64,000 bases of DNA from Arthrobacter sp. (GCA_031277795.1 JAITLQ010000015.1:124001-188000); one strand, 5' to 3'; positions 1 through 9,118 are shown, counted from the first letter of the stretch. Numbers and translations: made by a program. The notes: generated by a model from the letters alone, not told the origin.

Positions 1-270
1 GAGAGTCGCGAGGTCCTCGCGCACCAGGGCGAGCAGGGTCTCGTCGCTCTCGTAGTTGCCGGCGTCGATGCGGCGCACCTCGGCTCCGTCGTCCAGGCGG
101 CGGACCACCACCGCCACGCCGCTGAACGCGGTGCCGTCGTCGCCGAAGGCGCGGGAGGCGAGATCGGCCACGAAGCGGCCGGCCTTGGTGAGGGGGTTTT
201 CGTGCTCGGGGGCCTCCAGCTCGGCCCGGTAGACCGAGCCGGCGGTGACAGGGGTGGGGGTCTCGCTCAT
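1..270 (-). CDS. Hypothetical protein, N-terminal part only (cut by the window edge)
   Basis: The first 90 codons of a minus-strand gene whose 3' end lies outside the window. The start is the ATG at 268-270, preceded by a strong GAGGAG ribosome binding site. The visible protein begins MSETPTPVTAGSVYRAELEA and has a short acidic, proline-containing N-terminus followed by a strand-rich stretch (VAVVVRRLDDGAEVRRID). There is no signal peptide and no catalytic motif that I recognise, so the function is unknown. The reading frame stays open with typical high-GC third positions, so I am confident it is coding. Confidence 0.7.
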   Translation of the reverse strand, partial: MSETPTPVTAGSVYRAELEAPEHENPLTKAGRFVADLASRAFGDDGTAFSGVAVVVRRLDDGAEVRRIDAGNYESDETLLALVREDLATL

Positions 271-490
271 CTTTTCGCTCCTCCTCGCTGGCCCCGTCTC
301 GGGGCCCGTGCGCCCACTGTAGCGCCGCGCCCGGTGCGGCAGGCCGGGGCTTGCGCGACGGGCCCCCACGTGGTCTTGTCGCCGGGCGGCGAGAGATAGC
401 AGGAAGAGCCCGAAAGTCCACCGTTTTCGACAAGTTGAGCCGTGCGCAGAAGTGGCCGAATTTACTGTCGCCAAGACATCAAAACAGGAG

Positions 491-496
491 TACGGT
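491..496 (+). promoter_or_regulatory. Possible -10 box of a leaderless promoter (TACGGT)
   Basis: TACGGT fits TANNNT and ends exactly 6 nt before the ATG at 503. The only AGGAG (486-490) is too far from that ATG for a normal Shine-Dalgarno. Together these suggest transcription starts at or near the start codon. This is an inference from spacing only. Confidence 0.35.
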
Positions 497-502
497 GAAA
501 CC

Positions 503-1306
503 ATGACTCGTACATACGTGGTGACCGGAGCCGGATCCGGAATTGGCCAGGCAACCGCAGCTCTCCTTGCCGAGCGCGGTTTCAAGGTGGTGGGCGTGGA
601 CCTGAAGGGTGCCGACGTCACCGCCGATCTCTCCAACCATGAGGGCCGACTCAAGGCCGTCGAGGACGTCCTGGCCGCGACCGACGGCCAGGTCGATGCC
701 ATCGTCGCTTGCGCCGGCGTCTCCGCCCCCAAGGCCTTCACCGTCTCGGTGAACTACTTCGGCGTGACCGAGTTCGTGGACGCCCTCGTCCCGACCCTGG
801 CCAAGTCCGCCGCCCCGCGCGTCGCCGTGGTCTCCTCCATGGCCTCGCTGCAGCCCAACTCCCCCGAGCTCGTCGAGGCGTGCCTCGCGGGCGACGAGGC
901 CAAGGCCCTGGAGATCGGCCGCGCCCTCGAGGAGCAGGGCCCGGCCATGGGTTACCTGAACTACCCCTCCTCCAAGCGCGCCGTCTCGCGCTGGATCCGC
1001 AAGGCCGGCATCACCGAGCGCTACGCCGGCAACGGCATCCCGCTCAACGCCGTGGCCCCCGGCACCGTCATCACCAACATGACCAAGGAGCTGCTCTCCA
1101 CGCAGGAGGGCCGCGACATGGTGGATGCCAACGTCCCGATGCCGCTGAACTACCACTCCGAGGCCGTGGTCATCGCGCGCCTGTTGGCCTGGCTCTCCTC
1201 CGAGGAGAACACCCACGTCACGGGCCAGACCATCTACATCGACGGCGGTGCCGACTCGACGCTGCGCGGCGACGACATCTGGACGGGCCTGAACTTCGGC
1301 GCCTGA
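503..1306 (+). CDS. Short-chain dehydrogenase/reductase (3-alpha-hydroxysteroid dehydrogenase-like)
   Basis: A 267-residue classical SDR, probably a cytosolic NAD(P)-dependent alcohol or carbonyl oxidoreductase. The Rossmann motif TGAGSGIG is at residues 8-15. Active-site serines lie in VVSSMAS (S111/S112) and the catalytic Tyr/Lys are in YPSSK (Y154, K158). The deletion-prone N-terminal half and the long insert between the Ser and Tyr motifs resemble the 3-alpha-hydroxysteroid dehydrogenase/carbonyl reductase group, as in Comamonas HsdA, but the substrate cannot be read from sequence. I chose the ATG at 503 rather than the GTG at 452 because the Rossmann motif then sits at the usual distance. 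The gene stands alone and is followed by a strong terminator. Confidence 0.85.
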   Translation: MTRTYVVTGAGSGIGQATAALLAERGFKVVGVDLKGADVTADLSNHEGRLKAVEDVLAATDGQVDAIVACAGVSAPKAFTVSVNYFGVTEFVDALVPTLAKSAAPRVAVVSSMASLQPNSPELVEACLAGDEAKALEIGRALEEQGPAMGYLNYPSSKRAVSRWIRKAGITERYAGNGIPLNAVAPGTVITNMTKELLSTQEGRDMVDANVPMPLNYHSEAVVIARLLAWLSSEENTHVTGQTIYIDGGADSTLRGDDIWTGLNFGA

Positions 1307-1342
1307 GGCCTCACCTTCGCCCCTTTCGTGCGGGAGGGGGCG

Positions 1343-1385
1343 CGACGGCGGGTGGTCACCTTGAAAAGGTGGCCACCCGCCGTCG
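1343..1385 (+). terminator. Hairpin terminator after the SDR gene
   Basis: Twenty-base arms (1343-1362 and 1366-1385) pair with one G-T wobble around a 3-nt loop. The hairpin sits between two convergent genes and could serve both. No long T run follows, which is common in high-GC actinobacteria. Confidence 0.75.
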
Positions 1386-1491
1386 TGGTGTGTGGGTCTA
1401 GGGTGTCTCCTTCGTGGGGGTGAGGCGACGATGGCTCGCGCTCGCCGGCACGCCAGGAACATCACCCGCGCCCCAGATCCAAGGTGCCAAG

Positions 1492-2844
1492 CTATGTTGC
1501 GCTCAGGTCCTTCCCCTTCGTCTCCGGCATGGTCACGGCGGTGACGACACCGGTCAAGAGCAACACCACGGCATAGATCCCGAACATCGTGGGTCCCTGC
1601 GCCCCGAACCATTGGTTCATGCCAGCCTGGAGGTAGGCCGCCGTGCCCCCGAACGCTGCCACGGTCAGCGCGTAGGGAAGAGCGACTCCCACGGTGCGCA
1701 CCGAGGTGGGGAACAACTCGGAGTAGATGGCGGGCACGATGGAGGCCGAGGCTCCGATAAACACCAACATGAGCGTCATCGCCACCGCCAGCTGCCATGC
1801 TTGGTCCTTCAGCAGCGTGCTGGCTGGGAAATACAACGCGGCGGCCCCCAAGCCGCTCACCATCATGATGGGGCGACGCCCGAACTTGTCGGAGGCCATG
1901 CCCCACAACGGCAGGGACACGATGAACACCACGTTCGCCACGACGCCTGCCCACAGGGCCCCCGAAGCGGAGAAGTGCAGCTGGTTGATGGCGTAGGCCG
2001 GGGCCGAAATCGCCCACACGTAGTACGACACGGTCAACCCCACGGTCAGGCCAATCACGCGCAGCGCGGAGCGCCAGTGCGTGCGTAGTTCCCTTGCCAA
2101 GCTGGAAGTCTTGCCAGCTTTGCCTTCGTGGACCGCTGCCGTGAAGACCTCGGATTCGTGCATGGTGGAGCGCATGATCAGACCGACCAAGCCGAGGACC
2201 GCGCCCAAGAGGAAGGGCAACCTCCAGCCCCAGGCGTTCATGGCCTCCGCGTCCAAGGTCGAGGCCAGGATGGCGCCGATGAGCGTGCCCACGAGGTTGC
2301 CGCACGTACCGGAGAAGTAGATGAGCGAGGACCAGAGGCCGCGGCGTTCCGCCGGTGCCGTCTCCGAAAGGTAGGTCTGGGCCGAAGGCAGCTCGCCGCC
2401 GTGAGCGAGGCCCTGGATGAGGCGGGCGGTCAGGAGCGTCACGGAGGCCCACGCGCCGGCCGATGAGTAGTTCGGCGCGATGCCGATCAGCAGGGAACCC
2501 ACCGAGGCCAAGCCGACGCACAACGTCATCGAGAACTTGCGGCCCACGCGGTCACCGAGCCAGCCGAACAGGAGTCCGCCAAGCGGTCTGGCCAGGAAGC
2601 CCACGGCGAAGATGGCCAGAGTGGACATGAAGGCACTGCTCGGGTCTGACGGGCTAAAGAGGTTGTGGGCGATGTACGACGCGAAGGTCGCGTAGATCGC
2701 CCAGTCGAACCATTCGACGGCGTTGCCGACGCCCGTGGCCATGAGAGTTTTTCGGACGGAGCGCGGCTGCTCTGGGGGAGCGGACGGAGCACGGTCGCGG
2801 GTTGCGTTCGTGGATGTCACGGCGCGGGGAACGTGGGTGTTCAT
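1492..2844 (-). CDS. MFS transporter of the metabolite:H+ symporter (MHS) family
   Basis: A 450-residue, 12-helix integral membrane protein. After a polar N-terminus comes the family signature GNAVEWFDWAIYATFA in helix 1. The loop 2-3 motif GWLGDRVGRKF is at about 93-103, and RLIQGLAHGGELP lies near 150. MHS permeases import organic acids or betaines with protons. The start ATG overlaps the stop of the upstream M20 hydrolase by 4 nt (ATGA), so the two are translationally coupled. This suggests the pair imports and hydrolyses the same N-acylated or amide compound. Its ribosome site GGAGG lies inside the hydrolase gene. The substrate is not known. Confidence 0.85.
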   Translation of the reverse strand: MNTHVPRAVTSTNATRDRAPSAPPEQPRSVRKTLMATGVGNAVEWFDWAIYATFASYIAHNLFSPSDPSSAFMSTLAIFAVGFLARPLGGLLFGWLGDRVGRKFSMTLCVGLASVGSLLIGIAPNYSSAGAWASVTLLTARLIQGLAHGGELPSAQTYLSETAPAERRGLWSSLIYFSGTCGNLVGTLIGAILASTLDAEAMNAWGWRLPFLLGAVLGLVGLIMRSTMHESEVFTAAVHEGKAGKTSSLARELRTHWRSALRVIGLTVGLTVSYYVWAISAPAYAINQLHFSASGALWAGVVANVVFIVSLPLWGMASDKFGRRPIMMVSGLGAAALYFPASTLLKDQAWQLAVAMTLMLVFIGASASIVPAIYSELFPTSVRTVGVALPYALTVAAFGGTAAYLQAGMNQWFGAQGPTMFGIYAVVLLLTGVVTAVTMPETKGKDLSAT

Positions 2845-4088
2845 GCTCCGACCTCCAGTCGGTCCATGGCGAGGCGCGCGTACAGCGCTGTGCCGGTGGC
2901 GAGGACTTTGTCGTCAAAGACGGCTCGTGGTGAGTGGTTGAAGGCCACCGTTGCTGGGTCGACCCCCTCGGGGACGGCCGAGAGGTAGACGAACGCGCCC
3001 GGAACCTCGTGGAGAACCCTGGAGAAGTCTTCGGAGCCGGACAGCGGGACGGGCATCGCCTCGAAGCGCGAGTCGCCCAGGAGTTCCCGTGCGGACCTTG
3101 CCGCCCGGTCGAACTCCAGCGGATTGTTCACGGTCAGCGGGTACTCCTCCTTGTATTCGACGGCTGCGTCGAGACCGTGAGCTGCGGCGACCGAGCGAAC
3201 CAGCGAAGGCAGTTCGCGAGCGAGGACCTCCTTGCTGCGATGGGAGAAGGCCCTCACGGTCGCTTCCAGGTGCGCGGTGTCAGGGATGATGTTGCGTTTG
3301 GTCCCCGCGCGCAAGACGCCGACCGTGACGACCACTGGATCGAAGACATCGAACCGACGGGTCACGAAGGCCTGGATGGCCCCGATGATCTCCGCTGCTG
3401 CTGGGACCGGGTCGGCGGCCAGATGAGGCGCGGAGCCGTGCCCTCCGCGACCGATGACGTCCACGAAGAGCGCGGCGGAAGAGCTCATCGTGGTCCCCGG
3501 GCGTCCCAACACCTGGCCACCGGCTGCGAGGCCTGCCATGACGTGTTGGCCGTAGGCGGCATCAACCCTGCGCCCGGGGGCGTCGAGCACTCCCTCGTCG
3601 ATCATGACGGAAGCTCCGTCGTAGCCTTCCTCACCCGGCTGGAACATGAAGACGACATCACCGGGCAATTGATCCCTGCGCGCACTGAGCAGGGTGGCCG
3701 CACCTGCCAGCATGGCCGTGTGGAGGTCGTGTCCGCAGGCGTGCATGGCCCCGTCGATGACGGAGGCGTACTCCAAGCCGGTGCGTTCCGTCACGGGGAG
3801 GGCATCCATGTCTCCACGCAGCAACACTGAGGGCACTCTCCCCGTCCTGTCCTCGCCCGCGCCACCACGCAGGACGGCCGTGACCGAGGTCGTGTCGCGA
3901 CCGGTCGACACCTCAAGGCCAAGCCCATCGAGCCACTCGAGCACCTTCTCCTGCGTCCTGGGCAGTTCGAGTCCGATCTCGGGCTCACGGTGCAGACGAT
4001 GCCTCAGATGGGTCACATCGGGTGCGAGCGCCGCGGCGTCCTCGAGCAATGAGGTCGTTCTATCGGCCGAGCTGGCATGGGTCGTCAT
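2841..4088 (-). CDS. M20-family metallo-amidohydrolase (hippurate/N-acyl-amino-acid hydrolase type)
   Basis: A 415-residue cytosolic amidohydrolase of the M20D type, close to hippurate hydrolase and N-acyl-L-amino-acid amidohydrolase. Visible metal and catalytic motifs are MHACGHDLH (C118, H120, D121), QPGEEGYDGA (E153-E154), GQH (H182) and the C-terminal GSEDFS. The inserted dimerisation domain lies between. The ATG at 4088 has a GAGGAG site. It heads a two-gene operon with the MHS transporter and is divergent from an Lrp-type regulator, which is the obvious candidate controller. The probable reaction is release of an amino acid from an N-acyl or N-aroyl conjugate. The exact acyl group is unknown. 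Confidence 0.85.
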   Translation of the reverse strand: MTTHASSADRTTSLLEDAAALAPDVTHLRHRLHREPEIGLELPRTQEKVLEWLDGLGLEVSTGRDTTSVTAVLRGGAGEDRTGRVPSVLLRGDMDALPVTERTGLEYASVIDGAMHACGHDLHTAMLAGAATLLSARRDQLPGDVVFMFQPGEEGYDGASVMIDEGVLDAPGRRVDAAYGQHVMAGLAAGGQVLGRPGTTMSSSAALFVDVIGRGGHGSAPHLAADPVPAAAEIIGAIQAFVTRRFDVFDPVVVTVGVLRAGTKRNIIPDTAHLEATVRAFSHRSKEVLARELPSLVRSVAAAHGLDAAVEYKEEYPLTVNNPLEFDRAARSARELLGDSRFEAMPVPLSGSEDFSRVLHEVPGAFVYLSAVPEGVDPATVAFNHSPRAVFDDKVLATGTALYARLAMDRLEVGA

Positions 4089-4154
4089 TGTGTCTCCTCG
4101 GTCTTGCGGCTCTGAAGGGCATCCACCACGAGTGTTGGGTGGCTTGCGTCACAT

Positions 4155-4217
4155 TGCGCTCGAGATCGCGAATATTTGCATTGCTCAAGGGGAACCGAGC
4201 GGATTTGTGCATAGGAT
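4155..4217 (+). promoter_or_regulatory. Divergent promoter/operator region; TAGGAT -10 for the Lrp gene
   Basis: TAGGAT (4212-4217) ends 6 nt before the ATG of the regulator, a leaderless arrangement. Upstream, an AT-rich stretch around GAATATTTGCATTG (about 4169-4182) is unusual in this GC-rich DNA and is a plausible Lrp/AsnC binding region controlling both divergent genes. The operator part is an inference. Confidence 0.4.
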
Positions 4218-4223
4218 CCGGAC

Positions 4224-5213
4224 ATGAGAGTGACGGACGAGGACCTTGAACTCATCAATGCCCTCCAAATCGCCCCGCGCGCGCCATGGTCTGTGCTCGG
4301 CAGCGTCCTCCGGCGGAACCCTTCTGCGTTGGCGGCGCGTTGGCAGCGACTCAAGGAAGCCGGAGTCGCCTGGGTCATCGCCTACCCCAAAAACGTGGGC
4401 GGCCGCGGGGCCACCGCGCTCATCGCGTTGACCTCAGTCCCTGGGCGACGCCAAGAGCTCCTCGACTGGCTTCTGCCTCTTCCCTTGGTTGCCTCGATCG
4501 AGGATTCCGGAGGGACTCACGACCTCAACCTGACCGTTCTGACGCTCGACTACACGCAACTCGCCACCGAGGTGCTCGCTCCACTGCGTGCCTCGCAGCT
4601 CATTGCCCACCTGAACACCTCTTTGGTCACCGCAGAGCGGGCCACGGGTGGTGTGTGGCGCCTCGATGCCCTCACCTCGGCTCAAGAACGCGAACTCACC
4701 AGGATGACCCCCGCGCCCTCGCATCGTCGGAAGGAAGATCCTGCCGGACTTCCCGCCCTGCTCGAGGCTCTCGGCGAAGACGGACGAGCCGACGTGAACC
4801 ACCTCGCGGAGGTCATGGGGGTCCACCCTTCGACCGCGGGGCGTCGACTGCGCCAAGCAGTGGACGAGGAGGCCATCACCTTTCGCTGCGACATGGCGCA
4901 ATACGACAGCGGCTACCCCGTGATGTGCCAGTGGTTCGCCCGAGTGCCGCCCGAAGATCACGACCGGGTCCACGCCTTCCTCCGTCGCTACCGAACGCTC
5001 AGATTGCTGCTCTCGGTCACGGGCGAGGCCAACCTCGTCTTCACGATCTGGTTGCGCCACCCCGGCGAAATCCTGCAACTCGAGCTGGATCTTCTGGCGG
5101 CCGTTCCCACCGTCCGGCTGCTGCGGACCGACTCCGGGCTGGCCATGTATAAGCGCATGGGCCGCCTCCTCAGCCCCAACTCCCGCGCGAAGTTCTCGTA
5201 TCTCGGCGGGTAG
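4224..5213 (+). CDS. Lrp/AsnC-family transcriptional regulator with two tandem units
   Basis: At 329 residues it is about twice the usual Lrp length. The first unit has an AsnC helix-turn-helix (residues about 1-45, DEDLELINALQ to RWQRLKEAGV) and an effector-type alpha/beta domain. The second repeats this with a helix-turn-helix at about 180-225 (LLEALGEDGRADVNHLAEV to STAGRRL) and a RAM-like domain to the C-terminus. Such double Lrp proteins are common in actinobacteria and act as local regulators responding to an amino acid or related ligand. It is divergent from the M20 hydrolase and MHS transporter and probably controls them. The ATG has no Shine-Dalgarno but follows a TAGGAT box at leaderless spacing. 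Confidence 0.85.
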   Translation: MRVTDEDLELINALQIAPRAPWSVLGSVLRRNPSALAARWQRLKEAGVAWVIAYPKNVGGRGATALIALTSVPGRRQELLDWLLPLPLVASIEDSGGTHDLNLTVLTLDYTQLATEVLAPLRASQLIAHLNTSLVTAERATGGVWRLDALTSAQERELTRMTPAPSHRRKEDPAGLPALLEALGEDGRADVNHLAEVMGVHPSTAGRRLRQAVDEEAITFRCDMAQYDSGYPVMCQWFARVPPEDHDRVHAFLRRYRTLRLLLSVTGEANLVFTIWLRHPGEILQLELDLLAAVPTVRLLRTDSGLAMYKRMGRLLSPNSRAKFSYLGG

Positions 5214-5479
5214 CGGCCAGCCGGCCCGGTCGGTGCCCGATGACCTTGCGGTGTGTCGTTTTCACGGACGAGGCGACGGGCCTGCCGCCTCGTGCGCCTC
5301 GCGGGAGGCGGTGTCCGGTCTGGTCCGATGGTTGCGAGATGACTGATGGGACGCCGCCTCTTCGCCGCAGGACGAGGCAAGGCATCCGCCGTCACGTCCC
5401 ACGGGGCATCCGAGGGCAGCTGGACACGCGACTTGCCCCCGGCCTCACCGGATCACCCCACGGATGGAGGAGATTCGCC

Positions 5480-6823
5480 TTAGTCCAGCTGCCGCTTGCC
5501 GGCCGCGAACCAGCCGAACACCGCCGTGAGCGCCGCGAGCGCGCACAGGATCCAGAGGACGGGGGCCCAGCTGCCGCTCGTGTCGTGCACCATGCCGAGG
5601 GCCGCGGGGACGAGCGCCGCGGCGAGGTAGCCGACCGATTGGCCCATGCCGGAGACGGCCGCCGCGCTCTGGTGGCTACGCGTGCGGGCCCCGAAGAGCG
5701 AGAGGGCGGCCACGATGTTGTTGCCGGCGGCGAAGCCGAAGAGGATGCTCCACAGCAGCGAGGCCTGCGGGGCCGTGAGTGCGCCGAGGAACGCGATGAC
5801 GATGAGGGGCTGCGGCAGCATCGTGACCCACCGGGCGTCGATGCGGCGCAACAGGGCGCCCGTGAGCAGATTGCCGCCGATGCTGGAGAGCTGGAGCACC
5901 GCCATGTGCAGCCCGGCGGTGACGGTGTCGACCCCCGTGCCGTGCTCGATGGAGGGCCACCACGTGAGCATCGAGTAGAACAGCGTCGACTGGATGCCCA
6001 TGAAGGCCGTGACCTGCCACGCCACGGCACTGCGCCAGATGGGCTTGCGCTTCGCCTGCTGCGCGGCGGGGGTCGGGGTCGGCTCGGCGTGGGGTTCCCC
6101 GGCGGCGGTGACGCCGCCGTCGGCGGAGGGGTGCGTGGTGGCGTGGGCGGGCGTGCCCGCGGCTTCCTCCGCGCGACCTGCCGTTACGCTGCTCGCCGCC
6201 GCGCGGCCGGTCAGCTGGGCGCGCAGCACCGGGAGCATGACGGCCAGCCCGATGAGCGCGAGGGCGAGGGTGGTCCCGATGGCCGCGCGCCAGCCCCAGC
6301 CGGGCAGGCCGGCGAGCGGGACGGCCAGGCCGGAGGCCGTCGCCGCAAAGGTGGACTGCACCGCGTTGTAGACGCCCGTCATGGGGCCGATCCGAGTGGG
6401 GAAGTCCCGCTTGAGGAGGCTGGGGAGCAGCACGTTGATGGCGGAGACGGCGGCGCCGATGCCTCCCGTGCCGAGCCACAGGCCGGGGGTCCAGGGGAGC
6501 GAACGGACCACGATCGCCGCGCTGAGGAGGAACAGGGCCGCCACGAGGGTGCCCTCGAGGCCCCAGCGCCGCGCCAGTCGTGGCACGAGCGGCGAGAAGG
6601 CGGCGAAGCACAGCAACGGAAGGGAAATGAGGACCGAGGCCGTGGCCGAGCTCAGGGAGAGCTCGTCGGAGATGGAGCCGAGCACCGGGCTCACCACCGT
6701 GATGGGGGCGCGCATGTTGGCGGCCAGGAGCAGGATGCCGGCCAGGAGGAGCGCCGGGCGGACAAGGCGCTCGCCCGGTTCGCGCGGGGACGCCGGAACG
6801 GCCGATGCGGGCGACGGGCTCAT
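5480..6823 (-). CDS. MFS transporter of the CynX/NimT type
   Basis: A 447-residue, 12-helix membrane protein. The first helix carries LLLAANMRAPITVVSPVL, typical of the CynX (cyanate) / NimT (2-nitroimidazole) branch. A hydrophilic, proline-rich central loop at about 205-245 separates the two six-helix halves. The ATG at 6823 overlaps the stop of the GntR gene by 4 nt (ATGA), so it is the second gene of a two-gene operon. It may export a toxic compound or move a small anion; the substrate is unknown. It ends about 270 bp after the convergent Lrp gene, and I saw no convincing terminator there. Confidence 0.8.
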   Translation of the reverse strand: MSPSPASAVPASPREPGERLVRPALLLAGILLLAANMRAPITVVSPVLGSISDELSLSSATASVLISLPLLCFAAFSPLVPRLARRWGLEGTLVAALFLLSAAIVVRSLPWTPGLWLGTGGIGAAVSAINVLLPSLLKRDFPTRIGPMTGVYNAVQSTFAATASGLAVPLAGLPGWGWRAAIGTTLALALIGLAVMLPVLRAQLTGRAAASSVTAGRAEEAAGTPAHATTHPSADGGVTAAGEPHAEPTPTPAAQQAKRKPIWRSAVAWQVTAFMGIQSTLFYSMLTWWPSIEHGTGVDTVTAGLHMAVLQLSSIGGNLLTGALLRRIDARWVTMLPQPLIVIAFLGALTAPQASLLWSILFGFAAGNNIVAALSLFGARTRSHQSAAAVSGMGQSVGYLAAALVPAALGMVHDTSGSWAPVLWILCALAALTAVFGWFAAGKRQLD

Positions 6824-7545
6824 GCCGTGGCCCCCTGCGGCTCTGCGGATCCCGGTGCGTCGAGGATGCGGTGGGAGGCCTCGATGAGGTGCAGCGCGGC
6901 GGCGGCCGCGGCCTGCGCGTCGCGCGCCTCGATCGCCTCGAGCAGGAGGTCGTGGTCGCGGTGGACGTCCTCGGTGGCCCACACCAAGGAGTGGGGTTCG
7001 GGGGAGGACGTGCCGGGGCGTCGCTCGCGCGCGTACGTCGCGGCGCGATCGACCCCGAGGTACAGCTCCAGGAGGAGCTCGTTGCCGCTCGCCCTGGCGA
7101 CCGCCTCGTGAAAGGCGAGGTCCGCGCGGAGGAAGGCGGCGTCGTCGTGCGCCCGTGTCGCTGCCGAGCGCTCCGCCAGGAGCGCGCGCAGGGCGGCGAG
7201 GTCGTCCGGCGTGGCGCGCAGCGCGGCGAGGCGGGCGGTCTCGATCTCGAGGGCGCCGCGGACCTCGAGCACGCGGTGAGCCTGCTCGCTGTCGACGCGG
7301 CGGGCCAGGGCCGCCTCGAGCTCGTCGGTGGCGATCACGTAGGTGCCGTCGCCGCGGCGGGCGGTGAGGAGCCCGGAGTTCACGAGGGTGCGCAGGGCCT
7401 CGCGGATGGTGTTGCGGCCGACGCCGAGCTCGGCCGCGAGCTCGTGTTCGCCGGGCAGGCGGGTGCCGACGGTCCAGGTGCCGTCCTTGAGGCGGGCGCG
7501 CAGGGTCTCGAGCACGGCGGTGCCGCGGGTGGGTTGAGCGGTCAT
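6820..7545 (-). CDS. FadR-type GntR transcriptional regulator
   Basis: A 241-residue repressor with an N-terminal winged helix (about 8-72, including LAAELGVGRNTIREALRTLVNSGLL) and a C-terminal FCD ligand domain. Metal-binding positions of the FCD domain are visible in LAFHEAVARAS, HRDHDLLLEAI and the late ASHRIL. FCD regulators usually respond to a carboxylic acid. It precedes and overlaps the CynX-type transporter gene and probably represses the pair through the palindrome at its own start. The ATG at 7545 lacks a Shine-Dalgarno and lies 6 nt after TACATT. Confidence 0.88.
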   Translation of the reverse strand: MTAQPTRGTAVLETLRARLKDGTWTVGTRLPGEHELAAELGVGRNTIREALRTLVNSGLLTARRGDGTYVIATDELEAALARRVDSEQAHRVLEVRGALEIETARLAALRATPDDLAALRALLAERSAATRAHDDAAFLRADLAFHEAVARASGNELLLELYLGVDRAATYARERRPGTSSPEPHSLVWATEDVHRDHDLLLEAIEARDAQAAAAAALHLIEASHRILDAPGSAEPQGATA

Positions 7546-7550
7546 GCATC

Positions 7551-7565
7551 AAATGTAGGACATTT
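7551..7565 (-). promoter_or_regulatory. GntR operator overlapping a leaderless promoter
   Basis: A perfect inverted repeat, AAATGT-AGG-ACATTT, lies 5 nt upstream of the GntR start. On the minus strand it contains the -10-like TACATT (7557-7552), ending exactly 6 nt before the ATG. A repressor bound here would block the promoter, which suggests autoregulation. Confidence 0.6.
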
Positions 7566-7587
7566 AGCGCCCGTGGGACGAATGACG

Positions 7588-7625
7588 ACGCCGGTCCACT
7601 TTCCGAGGGGAGGGTGGACCGGCGT
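7588..7625 (-). terminator. Hairpin terminator after the MHS transporter
   Basis: Perfect 12-bp arms (7588-7599, 7614-7625) around a 14-nt loop, 16 nt beyond the stop codon of the minus-strand transporter gene. Confidence 0.7.
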
Positions 7626-7640
7626 TGAGGTGAGAGGGGC

Positions 7641-8981
7641 CTAGCGCGAGCCCACGGCGACCGGATCGGTGGCCTCGGCCTCGATGGGCGAGCGCTTGAG
7701 CTTGCGGGCGAGGCCCACGACGCCGACCAGGGTGAGGGCGGAGATGACGGCGTAGAAGGCGGCGACGCCCCACGGGCCGGCCGCCCCGAGCACGAGCTGC
7801 GCGATGAGCGGCGTGGAGCCGCCGATGAGGGAGGCGCAGAGGCCATTGGCCAGGGCCACGCCCGTGTAGCGAACATTCGAGCGGAAGGTGGAGGCGATGA
7901 ACGCGCCGAGCATGGCGTAGTAGCCGGCGCCACCCAGGGTGGTCAGGGACATGGCCAGCGTGATGAGGACCGGGTTGGCCGTCTGCAGGGCGAGGAACAT
8001 CGGCACGATCGCCGCGAGGTTCAGGGTGATGCCGCAGACCATGACCGTCACGGCCGAGGTGCGCTCGGCGATCTTCGCGGCGATGGGCTGCCAGATGAAC
8101 TGCAGCACCGCGATGAGCAGGAGCACGGTCTGGATGGACTGCCGGTGCATGCCGAGGCCGCCGTCCGCCTCGGGCGTGGTGGTCCACGACAGGAGGAAGG
8201 TGTTGTTGAAGAAGGCCGCCGCGATGCCGAGGATGGAGGCGATGAGCCCCAGCACCACGGTGCCGCCGGCCGTCCTGAAGACCTCGACGAAGGGAACCTT
8301 GACGACCTCGGACTTGGCCTGGACCGCTTTGAAGTCGTCCGACTCCTCGACCTTGGCGCGGATGAAGAGGCCAACGATGACCAGGACGGCGGAGAGCAGG
8401 AACGGGACGCGCCAGCCCCAGGACATGAAGGCGTCGTCGGGCAGCGAGCCCACGAGCAGGAAGACCACGGTGGCGAGGATCGAGCCGGCGGGGGAACCCT
8501 GCTGAACCCAGGCGCCGGCCATGCCCTTCTTCTTGCCCTGCGAGGATTCGGTGGCCATCAAGGTGGCGCCGGCCCATTCGCCGCCCACGGCAAGACCCTG
8601 CACGGCGCGCAGGAGGATGAGCAGGATGGGGGCGGCGACGCCGATCTGCGCGTAGGTCGGCAGCAGGCCGATGCAGGTGGTGCCGAGGCCCATGATGAAG
8701 AGCGTGACCACGAGGACCTTCTTGCGCCCGATACGGTCGCCGAGGTGTCCGAAGAGGATGCCGCCTAGGGGGCGGGCGATGAAGCCGACCCAGAAGGTGG
8801 CGAACGAGGCCAAGAGGCCCACGCCGGGTGCCGCCGCGGGGTAGAACAGGTGGCCAAAGACCAGCGCCGCCGCGGTGCCGAAGATGAAGAAGTCGTACCA
8901 CTCGATGGCGGTGCCGACGAAGGCGCCGATCGTGGCGCGCTTGCGCTGTTGCTCGGGGCTCAGTCGTGGGGACGTCGACAT
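7641..8981 (-). CDS. MFS transporter, MHS family
   Basis: A 446-residue, 12-helix proton symporter. It has the MHS signature FVGTAIEWYDFFIFGTAAAL in helix 1, GHLGDRIGRKK in loop 2-3 and AVQGLAVGGEWAGATLMATE near 130-150. I placed the start at the ATG 8979-8981, preceded by GGAAGGA, instead of the upstream 9029. It is transcribed away from the LysR and amidohydrolase genes, with the regulator between them. This makes it the likely importer for the 9-19 kb catabolic cluster. Related permeases carry organic acids such as shikimate, ketoglutarate or betaine; the actual substrate is unknown. Confidence 0.85.
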   Translation of the reverse strand: MSTSPRLSPEQQRKRATIGAFVGTAIEWYDFFIFGTAAALVFGHLFYPAAAPGVGLLASFATFWVGFIARPLGGILFGHLGDRIGRKKVLVVTLFIMGLGTTCIGLLPTYAQIGVAAPILLILLRAVQGLAVGGEWAGATLMATESSQGKKKGMAGAWVQQGSPAGSILATVVFLLVGSLPDDAFMSWGWRVPFLLSAVLVIVGLFIRAKVEESDDFKAVQAKSEVVKVPFVEVFRTAGGTVVLGLIASILGIAAAFFNNTFLLSWTTTPEADGGLGMHRQSIQTVLLLIAVLQFIWQPIAAKIAERTSAVTVMVCGITLNLAAIVPMFLALQTANPVLITLAMSLTTLGGAGYYAMLGAFIASTFRSNVRYTGVALANGLCASLIGGSTPLIAQLVLGAAGPWGVAAFYAVISALTLVGVVGLARKLKRSPIEAEATDPVAVGSR

Positions 8982-9085
8982 GAGAGTCCTTCCGGGAGGG
9001 GTGCCTGTGATCCGCACCACGCGGGTCACTCGAACAAGAGTGGGTGAGCCGCCTCCATCGTGTCCAAGACCAGAAATGCCGGTTG

Positions 9086-9118
9086 TTCATGCCTTGACGT
9101 TATGATCCCACGCATGAA
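9086..9118 (+). promoter_or_regulatory. LysR promoter: inverted repeat around a TATGAT -10 box
   Basis: TTCATGC (9086-9092) and GCATGAA (9112-9118) are perfect 7-bp inverted arms. TATGAT (9101-9106) between them ends 7 nt before the ATG at 9114, and the downstream arm overlaps the start codon. This is a candidate autoregulatory site on a leaderless promoter. Confidence 0.45.

Noticed and set aside
479..2521. A 680-codon minus-strand open frame across the SDR and MFS genes
   Set aside because: It lies antisense or out of frame to two genes with clear family motifs, and its translation is Arg/Gly/His-rich, as expected of high-GC shadow frames.
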